From positions 98,863 to 162,862 of the forward strand of contig NZ_WEHZ01000009.1 of NCBI RefSeq assembly GCF_012641745.1: DNA of 64,000 bases. Direction: 5' to 3'. Below the pieces are notes generated by a model. That model ran no database searches and was not told the DNA's origin. It worked only from the letters and a program-made list of their open reading frames with translations. The position numbers and the translations under genes were made by a program. This DNA is from Pseudoalteromonas peptidolytica. GTDB taxonomy: Bacteria; Pseudomonadota; Gammaproteobacteria; Enterobacterales; Alteromonadaceae. Shown in pieces: positions 10,803 to 22,629 of the stretch. Each line of letters starts with the position of its first letter. Positions within the stretch are counted from its first letter, which is position 1.

Positions 10803-13406
10803 ATGCGCTTAAATGGTGTGCAACGCCTCTTAGAGACAGGTCTGATTGTAAGCACGGCAGCAGCAATATTTATGTTGTGTGCGTTGATAAGCTTCGACCC
10901 AGCAGATCCTGCTTGGACTCAATCCGGCGAATACGTAAAAGTAAATAATATAACCGGTGCTGCTGGTGCATGGTTAGCAGATATTTTGTTGCTGAGTTTT
11001 GGGTGGCTGGCATTTTTGATCCCCGCAGCAGTGCAATTTCTTGGCTATTTACTGTTTAAAAAGCCACATAAGCTCCTTCAGCTAGATTATACAACCCTTG
11101 GGCTACGCCTTATTGGTGCGACACTCTTCATCACCTCAGCAAGTGCCATTAGCAGTATTAACTTTGATGATATCTACAACTTTTCATCTGGCGGTGTAGT
11201 AGGGGATGTTGTCGCCGGCGCCATGATGCCTGCCTTTAATTTTACGGGGACCTCTATATTACTGTTATGTTTTTTCTTTGCGGGTATGACATTACTTACC
11301 GGTGTTTCTTGGGTGGAGTTTGTTGATTATCTTGGAGAAAAAGTCGTCGCTGGGCTACGCTGGTTGGTAAACAAGCTTACCACTAAAGATGAGCAACCAG
11401 CAGATAAACTGGATACTGTAAAAGCTGAGCCGGAATTATCAACGGCTAGCGCGCCTGTTAATGAACCGAAATTCAGTGAAGGTCTTGGTGATGCCATGGA
11501 GCCTGTCTTAAACGATGACATTATCCACCAGGAGTCAACAAATGATGAAGAGACACCAAGTGGTCTTGGCAAATTAAAAGATAAATTGTTCAGAAAAACC
11601 AACGATACAGCGATTCAAACCTCAGCGTCAGACACAGTTACAGAGGCGGCACCTAAGCAAGAGCCATGCGTTTTCGATGAGCTTGACGATATCTTGGAGC
11701 AAGAGATTAATTTTTCCGCAATTGAGGATGAACCATTAGATACCGTAGCTGCGCTCAATGCGCTCGACGAAGCGCCGGTTCATGAAACTAAGGTTGTATC
11801 CCCAGCACGGCCACTCAAAACAAAAAACAGTGAAACAACGAGCACAAAAGGGTATCAGCCACCACCGAGCGCAAAAGAGCAGTTCGAAGCATTATTAGAA
11901 GCCCAGCCTCCGGCAGACCCATTACCGTCACTGGAACTTCTTGATAGACCCGATAAAGCTAAAAACCCAATATCACAAGAAGAGCTTGATCAGGTTTCAC
12001 GGTTGGTAGAAACCAAGTTGTTAGACTTTAATGTTCAAGCCAGCGTGGTGGGAGTTTATCCAGGTCCTGTAGTAACGCGCTTTGAACTTGACTTAGCACC
12101 AGGTATTAAAGTTGCAAAAATTACTGGTCTTGCCAAAGATCTCGCTCGCTCTTTGTCAGCGGTGAGTGTGCGAGTGGTAGAGGTAATACCAGGTAAGACT
12201 TATGTAGGTTTGGAGTTACCTAACAAACACCGTGAAATTGTACGTTTATCTGAAGTGATAGACGCGCCTAAGTTTGAACAAAACCCATCACCGCTGACCA
12301 TGGTGCTAGGTAAAGATATCGCTGGACAACCCGTAGTGGCAGACTTAGCAAAAATGCCACATCTGTTGGTTGCAGGTACCACTGGCTCTGGTAAGTCAGT
12401 GGGCGTTAATGTCATGATCTTAAGCTTGCTATATAAATCTCCTCCAGAAGATGTGCGCATGATCATGATAGACCCAAAAATGCTTGAACTTTCTGTTTAT
12501 GAAGGGATCCCACATCTATTATGTGAGGTTGTCACTGACATGAAAGAAGCTGCGAATGCGCTACGTTGGTGCGTTGGGGAAATGGAACGTCGCTATAAGC
12601 TGATGTCAGCGCTTGGTGTGCGTAATCTAAAGGGTTACAACCAGAAGATTAAAGAAGCAAAAGAAGCGGGACACCCCATTGTTGACCCACTTTTTAAAGA
12701 CACTGATGGTATGGCGGATGAGCCAGAAATGCTAGATAAGCTCCCGAGCATCGTAGTGGTCATCGATGAATTTGCTGACATGATGATGATTGTTGGTAAA
12801 AAAGTGGAAGAGCTAATCGCGCGTATCGCTCAAAAAGCACGAGCTGCCGGGATACATTTGGTGCTGGCAACACAGCGCCCTTCGGTTGATGTAATTACCG
12901 GCCTAATTAAAGCAAATATTCCAACGCGAATGGCCTTCCAAGTATCGAGCAAGATTGATTCACGAACTATTTTGGATCAACAAGGCGCTGAAAATTTACT
13001 TGGTATGGGGGATATGTTGTATTTGCCTCCAGGTACCAGTGTACCGATACGTGTCCATGGCGCGTTTGTTGATGACCATGAAGTGCACGCGGTAGTTAAT
13101 GATTGGAAAGCGCGAGGTAAACCTAATTACGTCGAAGAGATCCTATGTGGGGAAGCAACGGAAGATATCTTGTTACCAGGAGAGGCACCAGAAGGTGGAG
13201 ATGACGAGTCTGATCCGCTGTACGATGAAGCGGTTGGCTTTGTAATAGAAACAGGTAAAGTGTCAGTGTCGAGTGTTCAGCGTAAGTTACGAGTGGGCTA
13301 TAACCGTGCTGCTCGACTGGTAGAACAGATGGAAATGTCTGGTGTCGTGAGTGCACCTGGACATAATGGCGCACGAGAAGTATTGGTAAAAGGCGGAGCC
13401 AATTAA
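10803..13406 (+). CDS. ftsK: DNA translocase FtsK
   Basis: Membrane-anchored ATPase that pumps DNA at the septum and activates XerCD at dif. The ATG at 10803 is chosen because [16 protein letters not shown] aligns with the known FtsK N-terminus and an AAGG lies upstream; an in-frame TTG 48 bases earlier looks spurious. Four or so membrane segments fill residues 1-190, followed by an acidic linker (about 200-390) much shorter than in E. coli (total 867 residues versus about 1330). The motor has Walker [14 protein letters not shown] and Walker [14 protein letters not shown]. The C-terminal gamma winged helix ([20 protein letters not shown]) reads KOPS. The stop overlaps the lolA ATG (TAATG). 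Confidence 0.97.
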   Translation: MRLNGVQRLLETGLIVSTAAAIFMLCALISFDPADPAWTQSGEYVKVNNITGAAGAWLADILLLSFGWLAFLIPAAVQFLGYLLFKKPHKLLQLDYTTLGLRLIGATLFITSASAISSINFDDIYNFSSGGVVGDVVAGAMMPAFNFTGTSILLLCFFFAGMTLLTGVSWVEFVDYLGEKVVAGLRWLVNKLTTKDEQPADKLDTVKAEPELSTASAPVNEPKFSEGLGDAMEPVLNDDIIHQESTNDEETPSGLGKLKDKLFRKTNDTAIQTSASDTVTEAAPKQEPCVFDELDDILEQEINFSAIEDEPLDTVAALNALDEAPVHETKVVSPARPLKTKNSETTSTKGYQPPPSAKEQFEALLEAQPPADPLPSLELLDRPDKAKNPISQEELDQVSRLVETKLLDFNVQASVVGVYPGPVVTRFELDLAPGIKVAKITGLAKDLARSLSAVSVRVVEVIPGKTYVGLELPNKHREIVRLSEVIDAPKFEQNPSPLTMVLGKDIAGQPVVADLAKMPHLLVAGTTGSGKSVGVNVMILSLLYKSPPEDVRMIMIDPKMLELSVYEGIPHLLCEVVTDMKEAANALRWCVGEMERRYKLMSALGVRNLKGYNQKIKEAKEAGHPIVDPLFKDTDGMADEPEMLDKLPSIVVVIDEFADMMMIVGKKVEELIARIAQKARAAGIHLVLATQRPSVDVITGLIKANIPTRMAFQVSSKIDSRTILDQQGAENLLGMGDMLYLPPGTSVPIRVHGAFVDDHEVHAVVNDWKARGKPNYVEEILCGEATEDILLPGEAPEGGDDESDPLYDEAVGFVIETGKVSVSSVQRKLRVGYNRAARLVEQMEMSGVVSAPGHNGAREVLVKGGAN

Positions 13407-14044
13407 TGAAGAAGTTTAATAAAATAGCATTACTTGTGATGCTATCTAGCATAACGATGCAACCAGCTTGGGCCGATGAAGCCGCAATGCAGAGCCTAAA
13501 GGCCAAGCTTGCTAATTTAACCAGTTTTCAAGGCGAATTTTCGCAAGTAGTTAAAGATCAAGAGGGCAATGAATTACAGTCAGGCACAGGTAGCATTGTA
13601 CTTGCACAGCCTTTGAAGATCCGATGGCAGCAAGAGATGCCAGACGATACGCTTTTTGTCTCAAGTGGCACAACGACCTATTATTATGATGCCTTTGCAG
13701 AACAGGTTACGATTTTAGATACAACTAAACTGATTGATACAACACCTTTTGTTCTGTTAACAACGCAAGATAATAGCCAGTGGTCTAAGTATGCGGTAAA
13801 ACGCGAAGGCGACGCGTACTTAATCACGCCCAAGAACAGAGTTGACTCTCAAGTTGAGCAATTGGCGTTGATGTTTGATGTTACCAATGAGGGGCTTGCA
13901 CAATTAACGGTGAACGACATTTCAGGCCAAATCTCTACATTTAATTTCAGACAAAGCAAAGTTAATGTGCCCGTCGCTGAGCGCACTTTTGAATTTGTTA
14001 TCCCTGAGGGAGTGGTCGTGGACGACCAAACAGGCGTTGACTAG
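13406..14044 (+). CDS. lolA: Outer-membrane lipoprotein carrier LolA
   Basis: Periplasmic chaperone that shuttles lipoproteins from LolCDE to LolB. It has 212 residues with a Sec signal peptide [16 protein letters not shown] ending AWA-DE (about residue 23). The mature part shows the LolA signatures [19 protein letters not shown], and an F-V-P-rich C-terminal strand ([18 protein letters not shown]). The start overlaps the ftsK stop and the end overlaps the proposed rarA start, so these genes are translationally coupled. Confidence 0.95.
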   Translation: MKKFNKIALLVMLSSITMQPAWADEAAMQSLKAKLANLTSFQGEFSQVVKDQEGNELQSGTGSIVLAQPLKIRWQQEMPDDTLFVSSGTTTYYYDAFAEQVTILDTTKLIDTTPFVLLTTQDNSQWSKYAVKREGDAYLITPKNRVDSQVEQLALMFDVTNEGLAQLTVNDISGQISTFNFRQSKVNVPVAERTFEFVIPEGVVVDDQTGVD

Positions 14045-15377
14045 TTTAGGCTTTGATTTTACCCCAGATGTTAGACCGTTGGCCGCTAGAATGCGGCCAA
14101 CCACGTTAGCGCATTATGTTGGCCAAAGCCACATTTTATCAAAAGGCTCTGTATTGTATCGAGCTATCGCCTCAGGTCGCTGCCATAGTCTTATTCTTTG
14201 GGGCCCACCAGGTGTTGGTAAGACCACGCTTGCACAAATTATTGCTAATTACGCAGATGCGGAGCTTATTCAACTCTCAGCGGTCAGTGCTGGAGTAAAG
14301 GAAGTACGCGAAGCGGTGATTGATGCCAAAAATCAACTTGCTCAAACTGGTAAACGAACATTATTGTTTGTCGATGAGGTTCACCGATTCAATAAGTCGC
14401 AGCAAGATGGCTTTTTGCCCCATATTGAAGATGGCACCTTTACTTTTATTGGCGCTACGACTGAAAACCCATCTTTTGCACTGAATAATGCTATTTTATC
14501 GCGAGCACGGGTATATACTTTACAACCCCTAGATGAAGCCGAATTAATACAGGTACAAAAAGATGCACTAGCCAGAGATGTGCAACTTTCCAAACACGCA
14601 ATTGAAATCGACCATGATGCGCTAAATCTGATAGCCAAAGCTGCCTCAGGTGATGCCAGAAAAGCACTTAATTTACTAGAGCAGGCGATAGACTTAGGGT
14701 TTGACCCAGATATAAATCGCTATGTAGTCAATGAAGCAATATTGCAGCAGGTATTGCCAAGTCAACTATCAAACTATGACAACAAAGGCGACCTCTATTA
14801 CGACCTAATCTCTGCGTTTCATAAGTCCGTTCGCGGCAGTGCTCCTGATGCTGCACTTTATTGGTACTGTAAAATATTAGCAGGAGGGGGCGACCCTTTA
14901 TATGTTGCCAGACGGCTACTAGCCATTGCCACGGAAGATATTGGCAATGCTGACCCAAGAGCCATGCAAGTTGCGCTCAATGCGTGGGATATTTATCATC
15001 GTGTAGGTCCAAGCGAAGGTGAGCGTGCAATAGCACAGGCCACGCTATATCTAGCCAGCGCCCCAAAAAGTAATGCTGTGTATATGGCGTTTAATCAAGC
15101 AAAACACGACGCTCAGAGCGACCCTAATTATCCAGTGCCGGAACACCTTAGAAACGCTCCAACAAAATTAATGAAGGAAATGGGCTTTGGTGAGGAATAC
15201 CGCTACGCTCACAACGAGCCTGGTGCCTTTGCAGCAGGAGAGAACTACTTTCCTGAAGCCATTCATGAGCGCCAATACTATCAGCCTACGCAAAGAGGCT
15301 TGGAAAAACAAATAGCGGAAAAACTTGAATATTTGAAAGCGCAAGATCTACAAAGTACCAAAAAGAGGTACAAGTAA
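14037..15377 (+). CDS. rarA: Replication-associated recombination protein RarA (MgsA/WHIP-type AAA+ ATPase)
   Basis: AAA+ ATPase related to clamp loaders that acts at stalled forks. A TTG start at 14037 gives 446 residues, matching the family length of about 447, and places [17 protein letters not shown] in the usual N-terminal position. The only upstream in-frame ATG (13965) would add an unrelated extension, and the first downstream ATG would cut the conserved ARMRP. Walker [13 protein letters not shown] and Walker [17 protein letters not shown] are visible, followed by sensor 1 ([10 protein letters not shown]) and a C-terminal oligomerisation region ([19 protein letters not shown]). It overlaps lolA by 8 bases. 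Confidence 0.94.
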   Translation: MTSLGFDFTPDVRPLAARMRPTTLAHYVGQSHILSKGSVLYRAIASGRCHSLILWGPPGVGKTTLAQIIANYADAELIQLSAVSAGVKEVREAVIDAKNQLAQTGKRTLLFVDEVHRFNKSQQDGFLPHIEDGTFTFIGATTENPSFALNNAILSRARVYTLQPLDEAELIQVQKDALARDVQLSKHAIEIDHDALNLIAKAASGDARKALNLLEQAIDLGFDPDINRYVVNEAILQQVLPSQLSNYDNKGDLYYDLISAFHKSVRGSAPDAALYWYCKILAGGGDPLYVARRLLAIATEDIGNADPRAMQVALNAWDIYHRVGPSEGERAIAQATLYLASAPKSNAVYMAFNQAKHDAQSDPNYPVPEHLRNAPTKLMKEMGFGEEYRYAHNEPGAFAAGENYFPEAIHERQYYQPTQRGLEKQIAEKLEYLKAQDLQSTKKRYK

Positions 15378-15379
15378 GG

Positions 15380-17063
<1,684 letters not shown>

Positions 17064-17113
17064 GTGCCAAGTACTTAACCGAGCAAATGCTTGCATTGAG
17101 ATACAAGTTATTG

Positions 17114-17144
17114 AAAAAAGGCTGGATCTATCTGGCCTTTTTTT
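17114..17144 (+). terminator. Terminator of the ftsK-serS operon
   Basis: Arms AAAAAAGGC and GCCTTTTTT surround a 12-base loop, with a run of seven T, about 50 bases after serS. Confidence 0.88.
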
Positions 17145-17552
17145 ATGACTATCTTATGAATGTTTTTTTACAGGAATTACAATAAAAACCAGCCCAAATT
17201 AAATGCAAATTTAGCTTGTCTATCCAACTTCTGATTAATTCAAAGTAAATTTATGTTTTTTACTGCTGTATACCCAAGAATTACAATTATGATCATTGCA
17301 TGACTCCCCCAGATATGATTTATTGAAGGTATGGGTTTGGCCAAATCTCATCGGTAAGTAGCGCATCTGTATTTTTATGATGTGGCTAGTGTTTAACTTT
17401 TCTCAATAAAATCTAAGTTTTAGTTTATTAGTTAGATGAGCAAAATCACGTCCGTGGATACACGTAAGAGTGAGTTTTGTTCTAATCAAGTTTGAACTAC
17501 GCAGTATCAGTACACTCAAAAGCTGATAGAGAAAAAGGTGAGGATATTACCT
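17145..17552. other. AT-rich non-coding gap upstream of rmf
   Basis: No open frame of note is present. The stretch is AT-rich and must hold the rmf promoter and leader. A short direct repeat GAATTACAAT occurs near 17174 and 17280. I see no recognisable operator or structured RNA. Confidence 0.5.
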
Positions 17553-17723
17553 ATGAAGAGACAGAAAAGAGACCGTTTAGAAAGAGCACATTCACAAGGA
17601 TTTAAGGCTGGATTAGCCGGACGGTCGAAAGAAAATTGTCCCTATCAACAAGTAGAACACAGATCAGAATGGTTAGGCGGATGGCGAGAAGCGATGGACA
17701 ATCGCAACATCTTTAAAACCTGA
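17553..17723 (+). CDS. rmf: Ribosome modulation factor
   Basis: Small basic protein that dimerises 70S ribosomes into inactive 100S particles in stationary phase. The ATG at 17553 gives 56 residues beginning MKRQKRDRLERAHSQGF, closely matching E. coli RMF; CPYQ and RSEWLGGWREAM are also conserved. A five-codon upstream extension from 17538 is less likely because AAGGTGAGG sits right for the 17553 start. As in enterobacteria it is next to fabA. Control by growth phase and ppGpp is known for the family but no site is readable here. Confidence 0.96.
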   Translation: MKRQKRDRLERAHSQGFKAGLAGRSKENCPYQQVEHRSEWLGGWREAMDNRNIFKT

Positions 17724-17740
17724 TACCGAATTTTAGGAGA

Positions 17741-17768
17741 ACAAAGCCCCGTTAGGGGCTTTGTGCGT
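17741..17768 (+). terminator. Terminator of rmf
   Basis: Arms ACAAAGCCCC and GGGGCTTTGT with loop GTTA, followed by a short T-rich tail. Confidence 0.85.
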
Positions 17769-17789
17769 TTTACAGAAAATCGTGAGATT

Positions 17790-17997
17790 ATACCAATTTG
17801 ACTTAATACTTGCTCAATTTTAAGGAGTAAATCTAACGCTAACCGCGTTAAAAATCTCTTTTTTAGAACAACTAAAGAGCAAAATTTTTGCTTGCCTACA
17901 GGACTTAGGTACCCCAGCGTGAGCAGGACGCGAAAGCGGTGTTATCGACAAAATTTTCTCGCCTCAAAATAGACTACTTAAATAAGAAAATTGGTAT
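17790..17997. repeat. Dispersed repeat family A, copy 2 (208 bp, inverted relative to copy 1)
   Basis: The ends are ATACCAATTT and AAATTGGTAT. On the minus strand the blocks follow the order of copy 1 (GAGGCGAGAAAATTTTGTCG, GCGTCCTGCT, TTTTGCTCTTTAGTTG, GTTAGCGTTAGATTTACTCC). It also has a CCTGTAGGCAAG segment like that in the element at 61.5 kb. The last base of the element is the last base of the fabA TAA stop codon. Confidence 0.92.
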
Positions 17998-18512
17998 TAA
18001 AAAGCGCTGGTGTCTTGGAAAAGGCCAACTTTTAAGTCTTTTGCTTCATAAATAACACGACCATCTACTTCAACGATGCCATCAGCAAGTCCCATAAATA
18101 GTTTTCGCTTTATTACACGCTTCATTTCAATACGGTAAGTCACTTTTTTCGCTGTCGGTAATATTTGTCCTGTGAATTTTACTTCACCAACACCAAGAGC
18201 GCGACCAAGGCCAGGGCCACCAGACCAACCAAGGAAAAAGCCAACTAGCTGCCACATTGCATCTAAACCTAAACAACCAGGCATAACCGGATCACCTTTA
18301 AAATGGCAATCGAAGAACCATAAATCTGGATTGATATCTAACTCTGCTATGATTTGGCCTTTGCCGTGTTCACCGCCATCATCGTTAATTTGGACAATGC
18401 GATCCATCATGAGCATGTTGTCACTTGGCAGTCGGCAGTTGCCTTCACCAAACATTTCGCCGCGACCACATAAAATAAGTTCTTCTTTTGTATAGCTGTT
18501 CTTAGGTTCCAT
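17997..18512 (-). CDS. fabA: 3-hydroxydecanoyl-[ACP] dehydratase/isomerase FabA
   Basis: Dehydrates 3-hydroxydecanoyl-ACP and isomerises trans-2 to cis-3-decenoyl-ACP, the branch point of unsaturated fatty acid synthesis. The chosen start gives 171 residues (E. coli FabA has 172) beginning [12 protein letters not shown], with an AGAAGAAAAG purine stretch upstream. Catalytic His is in [15 protein letters not shown] and Asp in [11 protein letters not shown]; the C-terminal [13 protein letters not shown] is identical in type to E. coli. A longer frame to 18572 would read through the operator and is rejected. The stop codon abuts repeat copy 2. Confidence 0.97.
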   Translation of the reverse strand: MEPKNSYTKEELILCGRGEMFGEGNCRLPSDNMLMMDRIVQINDDGGEHGKGQIIAELDINPDLWFFDCHFKGDPVMPGCLGLDAMWQLVGFFLGWSGGPGLGRALGVGEVKFTGQILPTAKKVTYRIEMKRVIKRKLFMGLADGIVEVDGRVIYEAKDLKVGLFQDTSAF

Positions 18513-18545
18513 AACTTTTCTTCTTAGCTTGCAAATTGACGCTAC

Positions 18546-18569
18546 TTTAGCGTACAGATGTACGCTAAA
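18546..18569. promoter_or_regulatory. FabR-type operator upstream of fabA
   Basis: The palindrome AGCGTACAGATGTACGCT, extended to TTT...AAA outside, lies 34 bp before the fabA ATG. It fits the known FabR consensus AGCGTAC-N4-GTACGCT, which represses fabA and fabB in response to the unsaturated acyl pool. The fabR gene is not in the window. Confidence 0.82.
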
Positions 18570-18588
18570 CAACTCCGAACAGTTAAAA

Positions 18589-18598
18589 AGCGTACGCT
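18589..18598. promoter_or_regulatory. Compact half-spaced FabR-like palindrome
   Basis: AGCGTACGCT carries the same outer bases as the operator 20 bp away but without the central N4 and with one shared GTAC. It may be a secondary or decayed site. Confidence 0.35.
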
Positions 18599-18751
18599 GA
18601 CTTGTAAACTTTGCGCTAAGGATATGTCTATTTGATTAAATTTCAAAAAATTGAAGAGATTAAATGCAAATCAGTTCTGATTAGGGGCGATTTATAGTGG
18701 GAAAATCATTATAATCAACATTGATTTTTTGTAGGCTATTTTGGGTAATTT

Positions 18752-19606
18752 ATGATCCTTTTTGTTGACTCTTTAACCGTGATTGATTTTTCGTACCTTT
18801 GCCCTCGTCGTGGTGCGGTAGGGGAAAGTTGGATCACGGATATCGTATTACATGGCGACTTAAACGCTGAGTCTATGGTGCTAGATTTTGCGAAAGTCAA
18901 AAAACAAATCAAACAAATTATCGATGAAAAGCTAGATCACAAATTAGCAATACCTAGCGCGCTTAGCGCTAATACCAAACACACAAATGGTCGATTTGAA
19001 CTTGATCTTCATATTGGTGATAGTCATTTAGCAATGAGTGCACCAGAGCAAGCTGTGTGTATGATTGAAGGTGAAGAAGTCAACGAAGTAAATACAATTG
19101 CCTATCTCAAATCAGTGATCTTGCCTCACTTACCGGATAATGTGAAAGATCTCGACATCACTTTACGACCAGAGGCGACAAGCGGCTTCTATTATCACTA
19201 TAGTCACGGTCTTAAAAAACATGATGGTAACTGTCAGCGTATTATTCATGGTCACCGTTCACTGATTGGTATCAAGCTAAACGACGTCAGTATGCCGAGA
19301 TTACAAAAGCAATGGGCAGATAAATGGCAAGATATATATCTCGGAAGTGAGGAAGATTTGATATCCTCAGCTGAGCTCAAACATATCGTAGCGGAAGAGG
19401 GAGATTACGCGTTTGCTTATACGTCATCACAAGGCTACTTTGAGCTTGCGATAAGTAAATCGCGCTGTGATATTTTGCCGTGCGATACCACCGTTGAGTG
19501 CATTGCCGAATACTTGGCAGGTCAGGTAAAAGTGCAGCATCCTAACGATCATGTGCAAGTGCGTGCCTATGAAGGTGTGGGTAAAGGAGCGATTGCTTAT
19601 GCTTAA
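18752..19606 (+). CDS. 6-pyruvoyl/6-carboxy-tetrahydropterin synthase (QueD)-like protein, rearranged
   Basis: 284 residues with the T-fold pterin synthase hallmarks in unusual order. The N-terminal half has VLDFAKVKKQIKQIIDEKLDHK, equivalent to the DFxxLK...LDHxxLN block normally found in the middle. The C-terminal half has HYSHGLKKH...C...HGHRS, equivalent to the zinc-binding Cys/HGH motif, then TTVECIAEYLAG (PTxENxA block) and VRAYEGVGKGAIAY (catalytic Glu block). It looks like two fused T-fold units with complementary halves. If active, it would act in the preQ0/queuosine or pterin pathway. It overlaps the next gene by 8 bases. Family call fairly sure, activity not. Confidence 0.62.
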   Translation: MILFVDSLTVIDFSYLCPRRGAVGESWITDIVLHGDLNAESMVLDFAKVKKQIKQIIDEKLDHKLAIPSALSANTKHTNGRFELDLHIGDSHLAMSAPEQAVCMIEGEEVNEVNTIAYLKSVILPHLPDNVKDLDITLRPEATSGFYYHYSHGLKKHDGNCQRIIHGHRSLIGIKLNDVSMPRLQKQWADKWQDIYLGSEEDLISSAELKHIVAEEGDYAFAYTSSQGYFELAISKSRCDILPCDTTVECIAEYLAGQVKVQHPNDHVQVRAYEGVGKGAIAYA

Positions 19607-20423
19607 AGCGCTCATGTTTGCCGTAATTGCAAGTACAGCACTTTTTACTGAAGCATTAGAACTAAAAGGCAATTTAACCCAAGGTGGTATGGTCATTGGT
19701 AAACTGCCACAGGCCAGTAATATAAAGTTAAATGAAAGAGCAATAAAGCGTTCAAAAGAAGGCTACTTTGTTTTTGGATTTGGTCGCGATGCTGAGTTAA
19801 GCCATACGTTAAGCTGGCAATCTCAAGACGGCAAAAAACACTCTCAACCTCTGCTTATTACTAAACGTGATTATGATATAGATAAAATTACAGGGGTGGC
19901 TAAAAAATATGTTTCACCGCCTGAGTCAGTCCTCAAACGTATTCGTGAAGAAGCGCAAGCTGTGTCGAAAGCCAGACAAGGTGACTCAGATTTATTATAT
20001 TTTAAAGAAACAGTATACCGACCTGCCAAAGGCCGAATATCAGGCATATATGGAAGCCAAAGATACTTTAATGGTGAGCCGAGACGCCCTCACTTTGGTT
20101 TAGATATAGCGAACAAAACAGGTGAGCCAGTGTATGCACCTGTATCCGGTGTGGTTGTTTTTGCAAATTCAGATCTATACTACAGTGGTGGCACATTAAT
20201 TATCGACCATGGTCACGGTATTACGTCAACATATATTCACCTCAGTAAGTTAGATGTAAAAGCAGGCGACAAAGTTACAACAGGTGACAAAATTGCTGAG
20301 ATAGGTGCTACGGGAAGAGTAACCGGCCCTCATTTAGATTGGCGATTTAATTGGTTTGGGGAAAGACTTGACCCTGCTCTACTTATGAAAGAAACATTAG
20401 CAAACAAAGCAGTTAAAAAATGA
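19599..20423 (+). CDS. M23 family (LytM-type) zinc metallopeptidase
   Basis: Exported peptidoglycan endopeptidase. The ATG at 19599 gives 274 residues with an N-terminal signal segment (MLKALMFAVIASTALFTEA). The M23 domain occupies about residues 150-255. Zinc ligands are His165 and Asp169 in PHFGLDIA and the HGHG motif at His204/His206; HLSKLDVKAGDKV and ATGRVTGPHLDWRF are typical LytM strands. All catalytic residues are present, so it should be an active hydrolase rather than a degenerate activator. The start is inside the upstream gene and the end overlaps the next ATG (ATGA), indicating a three-gene operon. Confidence 0.9.
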   Translation: MLKALMFAVIASTALFTEALELKGNLTQGGMVIGKLPQASNIKLNERAIKRSKEGYFVFGFGRDAELSHTLSWQSQDGKKHSQPLLITKRDYDIDKITGVAKKYVSPPESVLKRIREEAQAVSKARQGDSDLLYFKETVYRPAKGRISGIYGSQRYFNGEPRRPHFGLDIANKTGEPVYAPVSGVVVFANSDLYYSGGTLIIDHGHGITSTYIHLSKLDVKAGDKVTTGDKIAEIGATGRVTGPHLDWRFNWFGERLDPALLMKETLANKAVKK

Positions 20424-20848
20424 CAGAAGAACAAAGAAAGATAATTATAGAGCAGCGTATCGCAAGCTCTATTACTCACGTAACCAAGACAGTGTTTCCT
20501 GGACGTACTAATCATCACAACACTTTGTTTGGTGGGGATGCACTAGCGTGGATGGATGAGGTGGCGTTTATTGCAGCCACACGCTTTTGCCGTAAACCGC
20601 TTGTAACTATTTCTTCTGATCGTGTTGATTTTAAAGAGGCGATACCAGCCGGCACGTTTGCTGAACTGGTATCAAAAGTAGTGCATGTTGGTAATACAAG
20701 TTTGAAAGTAGATGTTGAGATTTATCTCGAGAGAATGCACAAAGACGATAAACACCTAGCAATAACGGGGAGTTTTACCTTTGTTGCAGTAGATGATAAC
20801 CACAGACCAACCCCAGTGGTATGTGACAAAATGCTAAATGGCTTTTGA
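20420..20848 (+). CDS. Acyl-CoA thioesterase, hotdog fold (YciA/BACH type)
   Basis: 142 residues with a single hotdog domain. The segment NTLFGGDALAWMDEVAFIAA contains the GG-x-LAWMDE motif of acyl-CoA thioesterases, in which the Asp is catalytic. VTISSDRVDFKEAIPAGTFAEL follows as in YciA-like enzymes. It hydrolyses acyl-CoA to free acid and CoA in the cytosol; chain-length preference cannot be read. It is coupled to the M23 gene by a 4-base ATGA overlap. Confidence 0.88.
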   Translation: MTEEQRKIIIEQRIASSITHVTKTVFPGRTNHHNTLFGGDALAWMDEVAFIAATRFCRKPLVTISSDRVDFKEAIPAGTFAELVSKVVHVGNTSLKVDVEIYLERMHKDDKHLAITGSFTFVAVDDNHRPTPVVCDKMLNGF

Positions 20849-20932
20849 TGATTTTAACAAGGCATAGTCTTTATATGTCTTGTTAGTCCCTTACAACAAA
20901 AAGAACACATCATACAAATTGTTAATTTATTA

Positions 20933-21094
20933 ATACCAATTTTCTTAATTAAGTGGTCTATTTTGAGGCGAGAAAATCTTGTCGATAACTAGGCAAAAAT
21001 TTTGCCATTTAGTTGTTCTAAATAAGAAATTTTTAACGCGGTTAGCGTCGGATTTACTCCTTCAAATTGAGCAAGTATTAAGTTAAATTGGTAT
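20933..21094. repeat. Dispersed repeat family A, copy 3 (162 bp, internally deleted)
   Basis: Same orientation as copy 1, with ends ATACCAATTT and AAATTGGTAT. It lacks about 45-50 bases of the CCGCTACCGCGTCCTGCT core between GTCGATAA and AGGCAAAAATTTTGCC, and is otherwise nearly identical to copy 1. It sits in the convergent gap between the thioesterase and the antiporter genes. Confidence 0.92.
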
Positions 21095-21245
21095 TAACTC
21101 AATATACGGTACGGTTTTGTGGAACTTAATCTTAATGTGCAAGTAGAAACCTTGAGTGATAGGGTCTATCAGACCGATATTTTCAGAGTTAGCGAACTAT
21201 GTTAAACGCATTTTTGAATTCAACGGTTGGATAATAAAGCTTAAG

Positions 21246-21272
21246 AAAGGCACCATGATACAAGGTGCCTTT
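21246..21272 (-). terminator. Hairpin terminator downstream of the antiporter gene
   Basis: Arms AAAGGCACC and GGTGCCTTT with a 9-base loop, 23 bases beyond the antiporter stop codon. The T-run is short, so it may also stop transcripts from the other side. Confidence 0.7.
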
Positions 21273-21294
21273 CATCAGTCAATATTTTGATAAT

Positions 21295-22623
21295 TTATAG
21301 CACCATTGCAGCTATCCAACCAAAGCAGAGGAGAGGTATATTAAAATGAATAAATGTAGGTACTACAGAATCCCAAATATGGTCATGCTGCCCATCAGCA
21401 TTTAACCCTGATGTCGGACCTAGCGTTGAGTCGGAGGCTGGGGAGCCTGCATCACCCAAGGCACCAGCAGTACCGACCAAAGCTGCCGTTGCCATGGCTG
21501 AAAAGCCGACTTCCAATGATAGAGGTACGAACAGCGTCGCTATAATTGGCACTGTTGAAAAGGAGCTACCAATGCCCATCGTGATCAGCAGGCCAACTAA
21601 TAGTATCATTGCAGCTGCGAGAGGTTTGTTGTCGCCAACAAAGTTTGCGCAACTAGAAACTAGGCTAGCTACATCACCTGTCGCTTTCATCACTGACGCA
21701 AAGCCTTGTGCCGAAATCATAATGAAACCTATCATTGCCATCATGGCAACTCCTTTACTAAAAACGTCAGAGTTTTGCTCCCATTTTACAATACCAAATA
21801 AGCTGAAAATCATAACACCAACCAGTCCGCCTAGAATCATCGAGCCACTGATATTTTGCGCAATAAGCGATACAGCTACAGCAACAGCGCCAACTAGCAT
21901 CACCTTTTTAGCTTCTTTTCCCTCGGGCAAAACAGGTACTTGCTCGCTTTGCAGTTGACCTACTTGATATTCGCGTTTTTTTCTATAGCTAATGAATAGG
22001 GCAATGATCAATCCCAGTAACATACCAAGCGCAGGAATAACCATTGCGTAGGGCACATCAAACTTTGCAAGTGTTAAACCATTATCAATGAGGTTTTTAT
22101 GTAAAATAGAATATAAATAAATACCTCCAAACCCATATGGAAGCACCATGTAGCTAGTTGCAAGGCCAAACGTCAAGATACAAGCAATGGCGCGGCGATC
22201 AAGCTTTAATTTATTCAATACTACAAGCAAAGGTGGGATCAGGATTGGAATAAATGCGATATGAACTGGGATCAGATTTTGCGATGCCACAGAGCAAGCT
22301 AAAATAACAACCATAATAAACATACTCAGGTATGTTGAACCTTCATTGCTATTAGCATTAACAAGGTTAAGGAGCCTTTGTGCTAAAATTTGTGTTAAGC
22401 CTGATTTCGAGATAGCGACAGCGAAGCCGCCAAGCATTGCATAACTAAGCGCGATCTCTGCACCACCAGATAACCCATCATTGAACGCATTGAGTGTTGT
22501 CTTTATGTCTAAACCAGCAACAAGTCCGGCAGCCATAGCACTAATAGTCATTGCAACGATGACATTAATTCTTACAAGGGTTAGCCCCAACATGAGCAAC
22601 ACGCCCAAAATAACAGCATTCAT
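21295..22623 (-). CDS. Na+/H+ antiporter family transporter (YuiF type; possible amino-acid/histidine carrier)
   Basis: Polytopic inner-membrane protein of 442 residues with about 11-12 hydrophobic segments. The N-terminal hydrophobic block is followed by a charged cytoplasmic loop ([13 protein letters not shown]...PEGKEAKK, about 210-240). A conserved C-terminal segment reads [20 protein letters not shown]. This fits the NhaC-like group annotated as Na+/H+ antiporter family, some members of which are proposed histidine carriers. It begins 6 bp after the transglutaminase stop, so it is probably the last gene of that operon. The substrate cannot be settled from sequence. Confidence 0.82.
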   Translation of the reverse strand: MNAVILGVLLMLGLTLVRINVIVAMTISAMAAGLVAGLDIKTTLNAFNDGLSGGAEIALSYAMLGGFAVAISKSGLTQILAQRLLNLVNANSNEGSTYLSMFIMVVILACSVASQNLIPVHIAFIPILIPPLLVVLNKLKLDRRAIACILTFGLATSYMVLPYGFGGIYLYSILHKNLIDNGLTLAKFDVPYAMVIPALGMLLGLIIALFISYRKKREYQVGQLQSEQVPVLPEGKEAKKVMLVGAVAVAVSLIAQNISGSMILGGLVGVMIFSLFGIVKWEQNSDVFSKGVAMMAMIGFIMISAQGFASVMKATGDVASLVSSCANFVGDNKPLAAAMILLVGLLITMGIGSSFSTVPIIATLFVPLSLEVGFSAMATAALVGTAGALGDAGSPASDSTLGPTSGLNADGQHDHIWDSVVPTFIHFNIPLLCFGWIAAMVL

Positions 22624-22629
22624 TTATTT

